From contig JAISJB010000001.1 in the NCBI GenBank assembly GCA_031261715.1, positions 186,001 through 250,000 of the forward strand: a stretch of 64,000 bases of DNA. Reading direction: 5' to 3'. A program made the position numbers and the translations under genes. The DNA comes from Endomicrobium sp. Its GTDB lineage: Bacteria > Elusimicrobiota > Endomicrobiia > Endomicrobiales > Endomicrobiaceae. A model generated the notes under the pieces. It saw nothing but the letters and a program-made list of their open reading frames with translations. It made no database searches and had not been told where the DNA came from. This document shows positions 41,822 to 51,206 of the stretch, piece by piece. Position 1 is the first letter of the stretch, and every line of letters begins with the position of its first letter.

Positions 41822-41980
41822 TTATTTTAGTGTTTTATGTTCAGTATGTTTTCTACATTTTTTACAAAATTTTTGTAATACCAGTTTTGTCTTTGTTGTT
41901 TGTTTTTCAGATTTACTAAAATAATAATTTTTACTTTTGCATTTTGTACAACTCATCACTATAATACTTTTATCAGACAT
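41822..41980 (-). CDS. rpmG: 50S ribosomal protein L33
   Basis: Start re-assigned from the 100 aa ORF to MSDKSIIVMSCTKCKSKNYYFSKSEK...LVLQKFCKKCRKHTEHK, giving 52 aa; upstream ORF portion is tRNA-Thr antisense/spacer. Confidence 0.88.
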   Translation of the reverse strand: MSDKSIIVMSCTKCKSKNYYFSKSEKQTTKTKLVLQKFCKKCRKHTEHKTLK

Positions 41981-42013
41981 TTGATATAATGTTTCAACCT
42001 CCATACAATAATA

Positions 42014-42084
42014 GCCGAGAGTGGGAATCGAACCCACAACCACCTCCTTACCAAGGAGGTGCTCTACCACTAAGCCATCTCGGC
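42014..42084 (-). tRNA. tRNA-Thr (anticodon GGT)
   Basis: Acceptor GCCGAGA/TCTCGGC; anticodon arm CCTCC-TTGGTAA-GGAGG. Confidence 0.94.
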
Positions 42085-42098
42085 AAAAGATACAATTA

Positions 42099-42169
42099 GC
42101 GGGAGACGGGAATCGAACCCGCATGACTAGCTTGGAAGGCTAGGACACTAACCATTATGCTACTCCCGC
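42099..42169 (-). tRNA. tRNA-Gly (anticodon TCC)
   Basis: Acceptor GCGGGAG/CTCCCGC; anticodon arm CTAGC-CTTCCAA-GCTAG. Confidence 0.94.
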
Positions 42170-42182
42170 AAAAGTAATAATT

Positions 42183-42267
42183 GGGGGCGGATGGATTTGA
42201 ACCACCGAAGGGATAAGTTCCCGCCAGATTTACAGTCTGGTGCATTAAGCCTCTCTGCCACACCCCC
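42183..42267 (-). tRNA. tRNA-Tyr (anticodon GTA)
   Basis: Acceptor GGGGGTG/CGCCCCC; anticodon arm CCAGA-CTGTAAA-TCTGG; long variable arm. Confidence 0.94.
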
Positions 42268-42429
42268 ATCCCACACAACTCCATATATATACTTTCACCT
42301 GAATCACGACTTAACTAATTTATTTACCTATCTTAAATTTAAACAATGTCTGTCTATATCAAATTATACCACATTATTTTCCAAAACCAAGGTAAAAAAT
42401 TATATAAAAAGTATGCAATATTGTCAATT

Positions 42430-43725
42430 TTATTTTTTAAAGACGCGAGAAAATATATAATTAATATTTTTAAACTGTGATTCTATGTTACATGCACATC
42501 GAATTTCTTCATGAGTCAAATACTTTTTTATCTCTTGACTTTGTACACATGCTTCCTCAAAAGTTATTTTCATGTTTCTTGCTTTAACCGTTATAGATTG
42601 AACAATTCTATATGCAATATCTCTAGAAATTCCTTTCTCGACAAGAATTAATAAGATGGTTCCAGAAAAAATTACATCTTTTGTTGTATTTAAATTTAAT
42701 TGCATATTTTGTGTATTAATGCAAAGTCCTAACAACAAATTTTGCATCCTTATAATCATATAATGTAACACTATTGATGCATCTGGTAGTATAATTCTTT
42801 CAGTAGAAGAATGACTAATATCTCTTTCATGCCATAGTGCAATGTTTTCCATTGCAGTAATAGAATAGCCTCTCAATAATCTAGACAAACCACAAATATT
42901 TTCAGAAATAATAGGATTTCTTTTATGTGGCATTGCAGATGACCCTTTCTGTTTCTCCATAAAAGCTTCTTCAACTTCTGCTACTTCCGTTCTTTGTAAG
43001 TGTCTTATTTCAAGAGCTATTCGTTCCAAAGATGCTCCAATGTGTGCTATATTTGATATATAAATAGAATATCTGTCACGTGGAATAATTTGAGTTGATA
43101 CAGGTTCAGCTTTTAAGTGTAGTTTTTTACATACATATAATTCGATTTCTGGATTTAGATGTGCCATAGTGCCTACAGCTCCAGAAATTTTTCCATAACT
43201 AACAGTATTGCAGGTAAATTTTAACCTATCTAAAGCTCTTACAATATCGCAATACCAAGAAGCAACTTTTAAACCAAATGTCATTGGTTCTGCATGTATC
43301 CCATGAGTCCTACCTATTATAGGAGTCATTTTGTATTTAATAGCTATCTCAGATATTATAATAGCCAGCTTCTTTATTTCGTAAATAATAAGTTTCACTG
43401 ACTGTCGTAACTGTATTGCTGTTGCTGTATCTAAAACATCAGATGATGTTAAACCTAAATGTAAAAATCTACCTTCATCACCTATGCTTTCTACAACAGC
43501 ACTAAGAAATGCTATAACGTCATGTTTTACAATGCTTTCTATTTCATTAATTCTACCAATATTAATTTTAGCCTTTTTCTTAATTATTTGTACAGAATGT
43601 ATAGGTATTAACTTTAATGATGCCATTGCTTCTGCAACTAAAATTTCAACATTAAGCATTTGTCTAAATCTATTTTTTTCAGACCAAATTTTAGCCATTT
43701 CAGGGCGTGTATAACGTGCAATCAT
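42430..43725 (-). CDS. purB: adenylosuccinate lyase
   Basis: Signature KGSSAMPHKRNPI; GLTSSDVLDTATA; GRTHGIHAEPMTFG. Confidence 0.96.
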   Translation of the reverse strand: MIARYTRPEMAKIWSEKNRFRQMLNVEILVAEAMASLKLIPIHSVQIIKKKAKINIGRINEIESIVKHDVIAFLSAVVESIGDEGRFLHLGLTSSDVLDTATAIQLRQSVKLIIYEIKKLAIIISEIAIKYKMTPIIGRTHGIHAEPMTFGLKVASWYCDIVRALDRLKFTCNTVSYGKISGAVGTMAHLNPEIELYVCKKLHLKAEPVSTQIIPRDRYSIYISNIAHIGASLERIALEIRHLQRTEVAEVEEAFMEKQKGSSAMPHKRNPIISENICGLSRLLRGYSITAMENIALWHERDISHSSTERIILPDASIVLHYMIIRMQNLLLGLCINTQNMQLNLNTTKDVIFSGTILLILVEKGISRDIAYRIVQSITVKARNMKITFEEACVQSQEIKKYLTHEEIRCACNIESQFKNINYIFSRVFKK

Positions 43726-43731
43726 AATTTA

Positions 43732-44334
43732 TTAAATAAACCTCTCTAACTTATTTATTATATGTTTTATCGCCTTTGGATATATATTGTGTTCAATTGT
43801 TAAAACTTTTTGAGCAACATCACTCGGAGCATCAGTTCTGTTAATATGAACTTTTTCTTGTATTATAATCTTACCTGTGTCATAGCTTTCGTCTACTAAG
43901 TGAACCGTTGCTCCTGATACGTTATCCTTAGCCTTGACTACTGCTTCATGAACATAATGCCCATACATGCCTTTACCTCCAAACTTAGGTAAAAGTGAAG
44001 GATGAACATTTAAAATTCTATTTTTATAATTTTTAACTATATTGCTTCCTAACATTTTAATGTATCCAGCCAAACATATAATATCTATTTTTTCTTTTAT
44101 TAATTCATTTAACAACTGAGTATCAAAATCTTGTTTGTTATTAAATTGAGATCTCATTATACAAATTACTTTTATGTGACATCTTTTTGCTACTGTTATA
44201 GAATAAGCATTTGCATTACTTGAAATAACTAATGTTACTTTTGCCAAATCTTTTAATATACCATGATTAGTAGCATTAATTATAGATAGCATATTTGAAC
44301 CATAACCAGATACTAAAATCGCAATAGCTTTCAT
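43732..44334 (-). CDS. purN: phosphoribosylglycinamide formyltransferase
   Basis: AILVSGYGSNMLSII, LAGYIKMLG, NVHPSLLPKFGGKGMYG, VSGATVHLVDESYDTGKII. Confidence 0.96.
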   Translation of the reverse strand: MKAIAILVSGYGSNMLSIINATNHGILKDLAKVTLVISSNANAYSITVAKRCHIKVICIMRSQFNNKQDFDTQLLNELIKEKIDIICLAGYIKMLGSNIVKNYKNRILNVHPSLLPKFGGKGMYGHYVHEAVVKAKDNVSGATVHLVDESYDTGKIIIQEKVHINRTDAPSDVAQKVLTIEHNIYPKAIKHIINKLERFI

Positions 44335-45320
44335 TATATAATTTGTACTCCTCTTTTTCCTTTATCCACATGCCCTATTATACTTGCATCAATAGACAAT
44401 GAATTTAAAAAATTTAAAATTTCATTAGAAACATTTGGACGAACAATAATAACCATACCTATGCCCATATTAAAAATTTTATACATGTCTTCATTTGTAA
44501 TATTACCTTTATTTTGAATAATAGTAAAAATATTAGGAATCTTCCATGATCCTTTTTGAATAATAACAGTAGTATTATTAGGCAAAATTCTTGTTATTTT
44601 GTTATGGAAGCTACCACCTGTAATATGAGCAATACCAACTATATTTTTTACATGTACATTATAATTAAACTTTTTAAGAAGTTGCAAGATTTCTTTTACA
44701 TAAATAGTTGTTGGTTTAAGTAATTCTTTGTTATATTGTTTAATTTCATCATTTGAAAATACTTTTCTTATCATAGAGTACCCATTTGAATGGGGGCCAC
44801 TAGATTTTAAGCCTATTACAAGATCTCCATACTGTATTTTTAATCCTGTAATCTCATTCCCTGTTTCTATAATACCAACTGCAAAACCAGCTAAATCATA
44901 CTCTCCACATTTATAAAAATCAGGCATTTCAGCAGTTTCTCCACCAATAAGTTGAATATTGGATAATTGGCATCCAGTAGATATTCCAGTTATAACTTGT
45001 TCTGTTTGGTAGATATTAAGGTGATTACATGCAAAATAATCTAGAAAAAATATTGGTTTTGCTCCTAAACATATTATATCATTAACATTCATTGCAACTA
45101 AATCTATTCCAATAGTATTATGTTGATTTAGTAGGAAAGCTAATTTTAACTTTGTTCCAACACCATCTGTTGAACTAACTAAACTATATTTTGTATTTTG
45201 TAGTTCAAATATTCCACCAAAACCACCTATCTTATCAAAACTTTTTTTTAACTTATCTACAAGATCATTACCTGCCTTAATATCAACTCCTGCTTGTTCA
45301 TATGTAATAGATGAAGTCAT
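44334..45320 (-). CDS. purM: phosphoribosylformylglycinamidine cyclo-ligase
   Basis: TYEQAGVDIKAGNDLVDKL, STDGVGTKLKLAF, GGETAEMPDFY, HITGGSFHNKITRILP. Confidence 0.96.
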   Translation of the reverse strand: MTSSITYEQAGVDIKAGNDLVDKLKKSFDKIGGFGGIFELQNTKYSLVSSTDGVGTKLKLAFLLNQHNTIGIDLVAMNVNDIICLGAKPIFFLDYFACNHLNIYQTEQVITGISTGCQLSNIQLIGGETAEMPDFYKCGEYDLAGFAVGIIETGNEITGLKIQYGDLVIGLKSSGPHSNGYSMIRKVFSNDEIKQYNKELLKPTTIYVKEILQLLKKFNYNVHVKNIVGIAHITGGSFHNKITRILPNNTTVIIQKGSWKIPNIFTIIQNKGNITNEDMYKIFNMGIGMVIIVRPNVSNEILNFLNSLSIDASIIGHVDKGKRGVQII

Positions 45321-45353
45321 TTCTAGTTACTTCCTCCATAAAACAAAATTTAA

Positions 45354-45977
45354 TTATATTAGTTCTCTACTGCCAGGTTTTACTATTTTTTGATTATTAC
45401 AACACATCGGACACTTATTTTTAGGATAATTATTAACTTGCAGTTTTAAAAGAGATATTATTGGAACATTTAAATTTAACGTATTGTCTATACGTCTATC
45501 TACAATTGATGCTACTGCAACAATGATAGCCCCAGTTGAAGAAATGTGTTGAATTACCTCGTTTGTAGATAAGCCAGTAGTAATAACATCTTCTACTATT
45601 AAGACTTTTTCATTTTTACAAAGACTAAAATTTCTACGCAATTTGACAAAATTATTTACTCTTTCAGTAAAAATAGAGCGAACTCCTAATACTTCTCCTA
45701 CTTCATGCCCTATTACAATGCCACCTATTGCAGGTGACACTATTACATCAACTTTTATTTTATATTCCTTTATCTTATGACTAATTTGCATAGCAATTTT
45801 TTTTGCTTGAGCAGGATATTGTAGAATCAATGCTGATTGGAAGTAGCCATTAGAATGTAAACCACTTGATAATTGAAAATGACCACTTAAAAGTGCTTTA
45901 TATTTTTTAAAAAGTTCTGTTAACTCGGTTTGTTGCATTTGTATAAATTGCTCCTTAAGTTTAAACATATTTTTCAT
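45354..45977 (-). CDS. pyrE: orotate phosphoribosyltransferase
   Basis: GHFQLSSGLHSNGYFQSALILQYP, VSPAIGGIVIGHEVGEVLG, PRPP motif VLIVEDVITTGLST. Confidence 0.95.
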   Translation of the reverse strand: MKNMFKLKEQFIQMQQTELTELFKKYKALLSGHFQLSSGLHSNGYFQSALILQYPAQAKKIAMQISHKIKEYKIKVDVIVSPAIGGIVIGHEVGEVLGVRSIFTERVNNFVKLRRNFSLCKNEKVLIVEDVITTGLSTNEVIQHISSTGAIIVAVASIVDRRIDNTLNLNVPIISLLKLQVNNYPKNKCPMCCNNQKIVKPGSRELI

Positions 45978-45984
45978 ATAATTT

Positions 45985-46638
45985 TTAGTTATCTTGTATA
46001 GTTTGATAAATATTATGTAAAACCATTTTGTAATTCTTACTATTTAATATTGATCTACCCATTACTATAAAGTCTGCTCCTTTATTAATAGCATATAATG
46101 GAGTTGCAACTCTTATCTGATCATCATGATTATTATTGTTTAATCTTATACCAGGAGTGATAACATTAAAATTTTTACCGCATTCTTTTTTTATTAAATC
46201 TATTTCAAGAGGTGATGATATGACTCCATCAAGACCACATGATTTTGCTAAAAGAGCTCTCTTAATAACTGTAGCTGGAGTAGTTCTTGTTCTTGTACTA
46301 GTTAAAACACTAACAGCCCATATTTTAGGATGATTATAGACTGAAGTAGCAGCTTGAAGCATTTTTTTCCCACCACTTGAATGGACTGTTAAACTAAATA
46401 TGTCAAGTTTTTGTGCTGATTCCACTGCTCGTTGTACTGTCATTGGAATATCATATAGTTTTAAATCCAAAAATACTTTTTTTCCGATTCCATTTATAAA
46501 TTCTATAATTTCTTTACCACATTGTATAAATAAAATAGGTCCAACTTTATAAATATCAATAAAATGATATGTTTCTCGTATTATTTGTTTAGCTTTATCA
46601 ACATTATCAACATCTAAAGCCAAAATAATTTTTTTCAC
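45985..46638 (-). CDS. pyrF: orotidine-5'-phosphate decarboxylase
   Basis: LALDVDNVDKAKQII, FLDLKLYDIPMTVQRAV, FNVITPGIRL, GADFIVMGRSIL. Confidence 0.95.
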   Translation of the reverse strand: MKKIILALDVDNVDKAKQIIRETYHFIDIYKVGPILFIQCGKEIIEFINGIGKKVFLDLKLYDIPMTVQRAVESAQKLDIFSLTVHSSGGKKMLQAATSVYNHPKIWAVSVLTSTRTRTTPATVIKRALLAKSCGLDGVISSPLEIDLIKKECGKNFNVITPGIRLNNNNHDDQIRVATPLYAINKGADFIVMGRSILNSKNYKMVLHNIYQTIQDN

Positions 46639-46653
46639 TTTTTTTAATATCCT

Positions 46654-47574
46654 TTAAGATTTTATTTGCCCAATTAAATCTGTTATTGAGCTAATATTTT
46701 TTCTTTTTAATATATTATATGTTTCATCAATAATTGTGATTAAATTTGATGGAGAATTTAAACTCACACTTCCAATACTAACAGCAGTTGCTCCTGCTAG
46801 GATAAATTCTATTACATCAGAGCCATTTGATATTCCTCCACATCCTATTATAGGAATCTTAATATTACTTTTTTTATATACATCATAAACACACCTTAAA
46901 GTTATAGGTTTAATACATGGCCCTGACAATCCTCCTTTAATTGTAGAAAGTTTTGGTTTATAAGTATCTATATCTATTGCCATCGCTGGATAAGTATTTG
47001 CTATAGTGAGAGCATCTGCACCAGCTTCTTGAGCAATAAATGCAGGTTTTGTAATATCAGCATTTAAAGGACTTAATTTAGCAATAACAGGAATGTTTAG
47101 TACATTTTTTACATTATATACTATAGATTGTAACATTGATAAATCACTACAAATTATATTTTTTTGTAAATTTGGACATGACAGATTCAGTTCAATAGCT
47201 GAAATTATACTGTGCTCACTTAATATTTTAGCAATTTTAATGTACTCATTAGTAGCTTGTCCAGCAATACTAACTATGATTGGAACTCCGATTTTATATA
47301 ATTTTTGTAAATGATTTTGGATGAAAGATTCAAGCCCAATATTTTGCAATCCTATACTATTTAAAATTCCATAATCAGTTTCATAAAGTCTAGGTTGGGC
47401 ATTACCATTATTTGGATGTAAAGTAATAGTTTTTGTTATAATACCTCCAAGTTTACTTAAAGATATTAAATCAGATACTTCATGTCCATATCCAAAGGTG
47501 CCAGAAGCTGTTAAAACTGGATTTTTTAATTTAATTCCTGCAAAATTTACAGTTAAATCTGTTTGCCGTATCAT
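46654..47574 (-). CDS. pyrD: dihydroorotate dehydrogenase, class 1B catalytic subunit
   Basis: VNFAGIKLKNPVLTASGTFGYG, ELNLSCPNLQ, KLSPLNADI, GCGGISNGSDVIEFILAGATAVSIGS. Confidence 0.94.
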   Translation of the reverse strand: MIRQTDLTVNFAGIKLKNPVLTASGTFGYGHEVSDLISLSKLGGIITKTITLHPNNGNAQPRLYETDYGILNSIGLQNIGLESFIQNHLQKLYKIGVPIIVSIAGQATNEYIKIAKILSEHSIISAIELNLSCPNLQKNIICSDLSMLQSIVYNVKNVLNIPVIAKLSPLNADITKPAFIAQEAGADALTIANTYPAMAIDIDTYKPKLSTIKGGLSGPCIKPITLRCVYDVYKKSNIKIPIIGCGGISNGSDVIEFILAGATAVSIGSVSLNSPSNLITIIDETYNILKRKNISSITDLIGQIKS

Positions 47575-48344
47575 TTTATTTTATAATGTTGAAAACTGCA
47601 TATTTTAAAAATAGGGCCATCTGTACATACTTTTTGAAGTTGATTATTTATTACTATAGTACAACTTTGACAATTACCAAACCCACAGCCCATTTTAGCT
47701 TCAAAGGATATAAATCCACTAATTTGGTTTTTGTAAATGATCTGCTGAATTTTAATAAGCATATTATGTGGCCCACATGCAAATATGATGTCATTTTTCT
47801 TAATCAAATTTTCTACTAAATCTACAATATAGCCTTTATAGCCGATTGACCCATCTTCAGTTGCAACAATAACTTTCCAATTAAGTGAGATAAACTGATC
47901 AACACATATTAAATCAGTCTTTGAACGTACCCCATAATAAAGTGTACCTGTTTTTTTTAATTTTTTTGCAAGAATATATAATGATGCTATTCCAGAACCA
48001 CCAGCTATAATAATATTATTACAATTTTCTTGTTCGCAATTGTTAAGGTTATAACCGTTACCTAAAGGTCCTAATAGTTTTATTTTACCTTTTCTTACTT
48101 GTGATAACTCTTTTGTTCCTTTTCCAACAACTTTATACAAAAAGCTTATGCTTTGATCTTGCATATTTATATCATGAATACTGAAAGGCCTACGTAATAT
48201 ATGACCTGGCAGATTAAGCATAAAAAATTGTCCTGGGTTACAATATATAACATTGTTGCCTACATGTATATTTAATTTAAAATACTTATCTTTAACATGA
48301 TTATTAGAAATTATATTATAATTTTTATCGAATCTCTTATACAT
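47571..48344 (-). CDS. pyrK: dihydroorotate dehydrogenase electron transfer subunit
   Basis: FAD/NAD-binding reductase with GQFFMLNLPGHILRRPFSI, CGPHNMLIKI, 2Fe-2S motif CGFGNCQSC...C; 4-nt overlap with pyrD. Confidence 0.93.
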   Translation of the reverse strand: MYKRFDKNYNIISNNHVKDKYFKLNIHVGNNVIYCNPGQFFMLNLPGHILRRPFSIHDINMQDQSISFLYKVVGKGTKELSQVRKGKIKLLGPLGNGYNLNNCEQENCNNIIIAGGSGIASLYILAKKLKKTGTLYYGVRSKTDLICVDQFISLNWKVIVATEDGSIGYKGYIVDLVENLIKKNDIIFACGPHNMLIKIQQIIYKNQISGFISFEAKMGCGFGNCQSCTIVINNQLQKVCTDGPIFKICSFQHYKIK

Positions 48345-48389
48345 AATTATAAATTGTATATATGTTCATTTATAAAAAACAATACAAAA

Positions 48390-49661
48390 TTAAATGTGAT
48401 AAACTATACGTCCTGATACTATTGTCATAACAACTTTACCTTTAAATGTCTTACCAATGAAAGGAGAGTTTTTGCTTTTTGAAATTATATTGTCCTCATT
48501 AAATTTATAAATATAATTAGGATCTATTATTGTTATATCAGCTACATTGCCTTGTATTAATGAGCCTCTACCTTTTAAATTAAAAATTTTTGCTGGATTA
48601 TAAGTCATCTTAGAAATTGCTTGAGTTAAACTTAAAATTCCTGTATAAACAAGCTCACTTAAAACTAAATTTAATAAAGTTTCAAAACCTATGATTCCAA
48701 ATGGAGCTAAATCAAACTCTTTATTTTTTTCATCTTTAGTATGTGGAGCATGATCTGTACATATACAATCTATTGTTCCATCAAGCAACCCGTATTTAAT
48801 AGCCTCAATATCTTCTTTATTGCGTAATGGAGGGTTAACTTTTGTGTTAGTATCGTACAATCTAACAACATCATCTGTTAATGTGAAGTAGTGCGGGCAT
48901 GTTTCTGCAGTAACGTTAATTCCTTGTTTTTTTGCGTTTCTAATTAAATCAACAGCTCCTGCTGTTGAAACATGGGCTACATGTAAATGACTACCGGTTA
49001 ACTGAGCAAGCATTATATCTCTACTTATCATAACTTCTTCGGCTTGTTTTGGAATGCCTCTTAAACCTAGAATAGTTGAATTTATACCTTCATTCATGAC
49101 TCCATGTTTACTTAAATCTGTATTTTCACTATGAGAAATAAATGGTAAATCAAACATTTTTGTATATTCTAAAACACAACGCATAATCATGGAATTGTTA
49201 ATAGGTAATCCATCATCACTTATAGCAACTACTCCTGCTTGTTTAAGCATTCCTATATCTGCTAATAATGTTCCTTTAGAACCTTTTGTTGCACATCCTA
49301 TAGGAAAGACATTGATAATACCTTCTGTTTTTGCTTTAAAAATAATAAATTCAACAAGTTGAGCATTGTCAATAACTGGTTCTGTATTTGGCATACAAAA
49401 AACAGTTGTTATTCCTCCAGATGCTGCAGATTTAGTCCCACTACAAATAGTTTCTTTACTTTCTTGTCCAGGTTCTCTTAAGTGTGAATGAATATCTATA
49501 AGTCCAGGAATTGCAATTTTATCCTTGCCATTAATAATTTTCATGCTATTATTAGTTAATGGAGCTGTTACAATATTACCATCTTTAATAAAAATGTTTT
49601 CTATTACGTCTTTATTTTGAGATGGGTCAATGACTCTTATATTTTTAATGCAAACTTGCAT
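48390..49661 (-). CDS. pyrC: dihydroorotase
   Basis: PGLIDIHSHLREPGQESKETICSGTKSAASGGITTVFCMPNT, CTDHAPHTKDEK. Confidence 0.95.
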   Translation of the reverse strand: MQVCIKNIRVIDPSQNKDVIENIFIKDGNIVTAPLTNNSMKIINGKDKIAIPGLIDIHSHLREPGQESKETICSGTKSAASGGITTVFCMPNTEPVIDNAQLVEFIIFKAKTEGIINVFPIGCATKGSKGTLLADIGMLKQAGVVAISDDGLPINNSMIMRCVLEYTKMFDLPFISHSENTDLSKHGVMNEGINSTILGLRGIPKQAEEVMISRDIMLAQLTGSHLHVAHVSTAGAVDLIRNAKKQGINVTAETCPHYFTLTDDVVRLYDTNTKVNPPLRNKEDIEAIKYGLLDGTIDCICTDHAPHTKDEKNKEFDLAPFGIIGFETLLNLVLSELVYTGILSLTQAISKMTYNPAKIFNLKGRGSLIQGNVADITIIDPNYIYKFNEDNIISKSKNSPFIGKTFKGKVVMTIVSGRIVYHI

Positions 49662-49663
49662 TT

Positions 49664-50608
49664 TTATAACTTCCTTTTATTTAATAGATATAATACAGCC
49701 ATTCTTACAGCTATTCCATTAGTAACTTGTTTATTAATTACGGTATTAGTACTATCTGCAACTTCCGAAGATATTTCTATACCTCTATTTATAGGCCCTG
49801 GATGCATAACTAAAACATCAGATTTGGCTTTTAAAAGTCTTTTTTTTGTAAGTTGATACAATTTGACGTACTCATGAACTGACGGAAAAAAATTTTCTTG
49901 TTGGCGTTCAAGTTGTATCCTTAAAATATTTATAACATCAGTATCAACAAGAGCTTTATCAAAATCATAATAAACTTTTACTCCTAACTCTTGTATACTA
50001 GCAGGAATTAATGTTGATGGGCCAACCACAGCTACCTGAGCTCCCATTTTTGTTAATGCCCATATGTTGGATTTAGCTACTCTTGAATGTAGTATGTCTC
50101 CAACCAAAAGTACTTTTAAATTACAAAAAGTTTTTTTACTTTCATATATTGTATATAAATCAAGTAAACCCTGTGTTGGATGTTCATGAAATCCATCTCC
50201 AGCATTGATAATAGACGTTTTCAGAGTCCTAGCTAGTATATTAGGTGCTCCTGAAAAATAATGTCTAATAACTATAAAATCAGCTTTCATAGCTTCAAGA
50301 GTTTTACCTGTATCTATTAAACTCTCACCTTTGACAACACTAGAAGTATTAACAGTTATATTAAGAACTTCTGCAGATAATTTTTTTGCTGCAAGCTCAA
50401 ATGATATGCGAGTTCTAGTAGAAGGTTCATAAAATAAAGTGATTAAAGTTTTACCACTTAGAATTGAAGATTTAGTATTAGATACTAAAAAGAAATTCTT
50501 AAAATCATTAACCAAATTTAATATTAATTGCAATTCTTCTTTTTGTAAATATTCTAAACCTAATAAATCTTTACTATTCAAAAAACCATTACATATGATG
50601 TTCTTCAT
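49664..50608 (-). CDS. pyrB: aspartate carbamoyltransferase catalytic subunit
   Basis: FYEPSTRTRISFELAAKKL, HPTQGLLDLYTI, MHPGPINRGIEISSEVAD. Confidence 0.96.
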   Translation of the reverse strand: MKNIICNGFLNSKDLLGLEYLQKEELQLILNLVNDFKNFFLVSNTKSSILSGKTLITLFYEPSTRTRISFELAAKKLSAEVLNITVNTSSVVKGESLIDTGKTLEAMKADFIVIRHYFSGAPNILARTLKTSIINAGDGFHEHPTQGLLDLYTIYESKKTFCNLKVLLVGDILHSRVAKSNIWALTKMGAQVAVVGPSTLIPASIQELGVKVYYDFDKALVDTDVINILRIQLERQQENFFPSVHEYVKLYQLTKKRLLKAKSDVLVMHPGPINRGIEISSEVADSTNTVINKQVTNGIAVRMAVLYLLNKRKL

Positions 50609-50683
50609 ATAAAAATCTATACATGCTATAAATATATTTTATAGACCCGCAATTGTAATGTGGGAAATGATGATCTGGTCTAT

Positions 50684-51190
50684 TTATTTCGACTGTAGTT
50701 TGAGAAGTTGTAAATTATCATTAATAATACTATCTGTCATTTTTGATCTAAATTGTTTTAGTTGTTTCGTTAATGATTTATTAATATTTAGAATTTGTAT
50801 TGCTAAAATAGCTGCGTTAATAGCACCAGCTTTACCTACAGCTACTGTTGCCACAGGTATCCCTTTTGGCATTTGGACTATAGATAATAAAGAATCCAAG
50901 CCTACAAAATTTTCACTTGCAAGTGGAATACCTATAACTGGGACAAGAGTTGAAGATGCAATTACACCTGGCAATGCAGCGGACATTCCAGCAGCAGCTA
51001 TAAATACTTTAACTCCTAAGTTTTCAGCTGTTTTTATACATTTCAATAAATAATGTGGAGTTCTGTGAGCAGACGCAATGTGTAAACTGTATTTAATACA
51101 GAAACTATCTAAAATTTTTATAGTTTCATTAACTATTGTTACATCTGATTTTGAGCCAATAATTATTGCAATATCTATATTTTTACTCAT
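50684..51190 (-). CDS. purE: 5-(carboxyamino)imidazole ribonucleotide mutase
   Basis: IIIGSKSDVTIV, ASAHRTPHYL, AAAGMSAALPGVIAS; start moved from the 206 aa ORF to MSKNIDIAIIIGSKSD so that it does not overlap purD. Confidence 0.92.
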   Translation of the reverse strand: MSKNIDIAIIIGSKSDVTIVNETIKILDSFCIKYSLHIASAHRTPHYLLKCIKTAENLGVKVFIAAAGMSAALPGVIASSTLVPVIGIPLASENFVGLDSLLSIVQMPKGIPVATVAVGKAGAINAAILAIQILNINKSLTKQLKQFRSKMTDSIINDNLQLLKLQSK

Positions 51191-51206
51191 TATTACAATA
51201 TTTTCC

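Noticed and set aside
41981-42124. N-terminal extension of the 100 aa rpmG ORF
   Set aside because: Covers tRNA-Thr; the L33 homology starts at MSDKSIIV
42096-42284. 62 aa minus-strand ORF (MELCGMGVWQRGLMHQ...)
   Set aside because: Spans tRNA-Tyr and tRNA-Gly genes; translation of structural RNA
42191-42460. 89 aa plus-strand ORF (MDLNHRRDKFPPDLQSGALSLSATPPSH...)
   Set aside because: Complement of tRNA-Tyr, a well-known spurious ORF type
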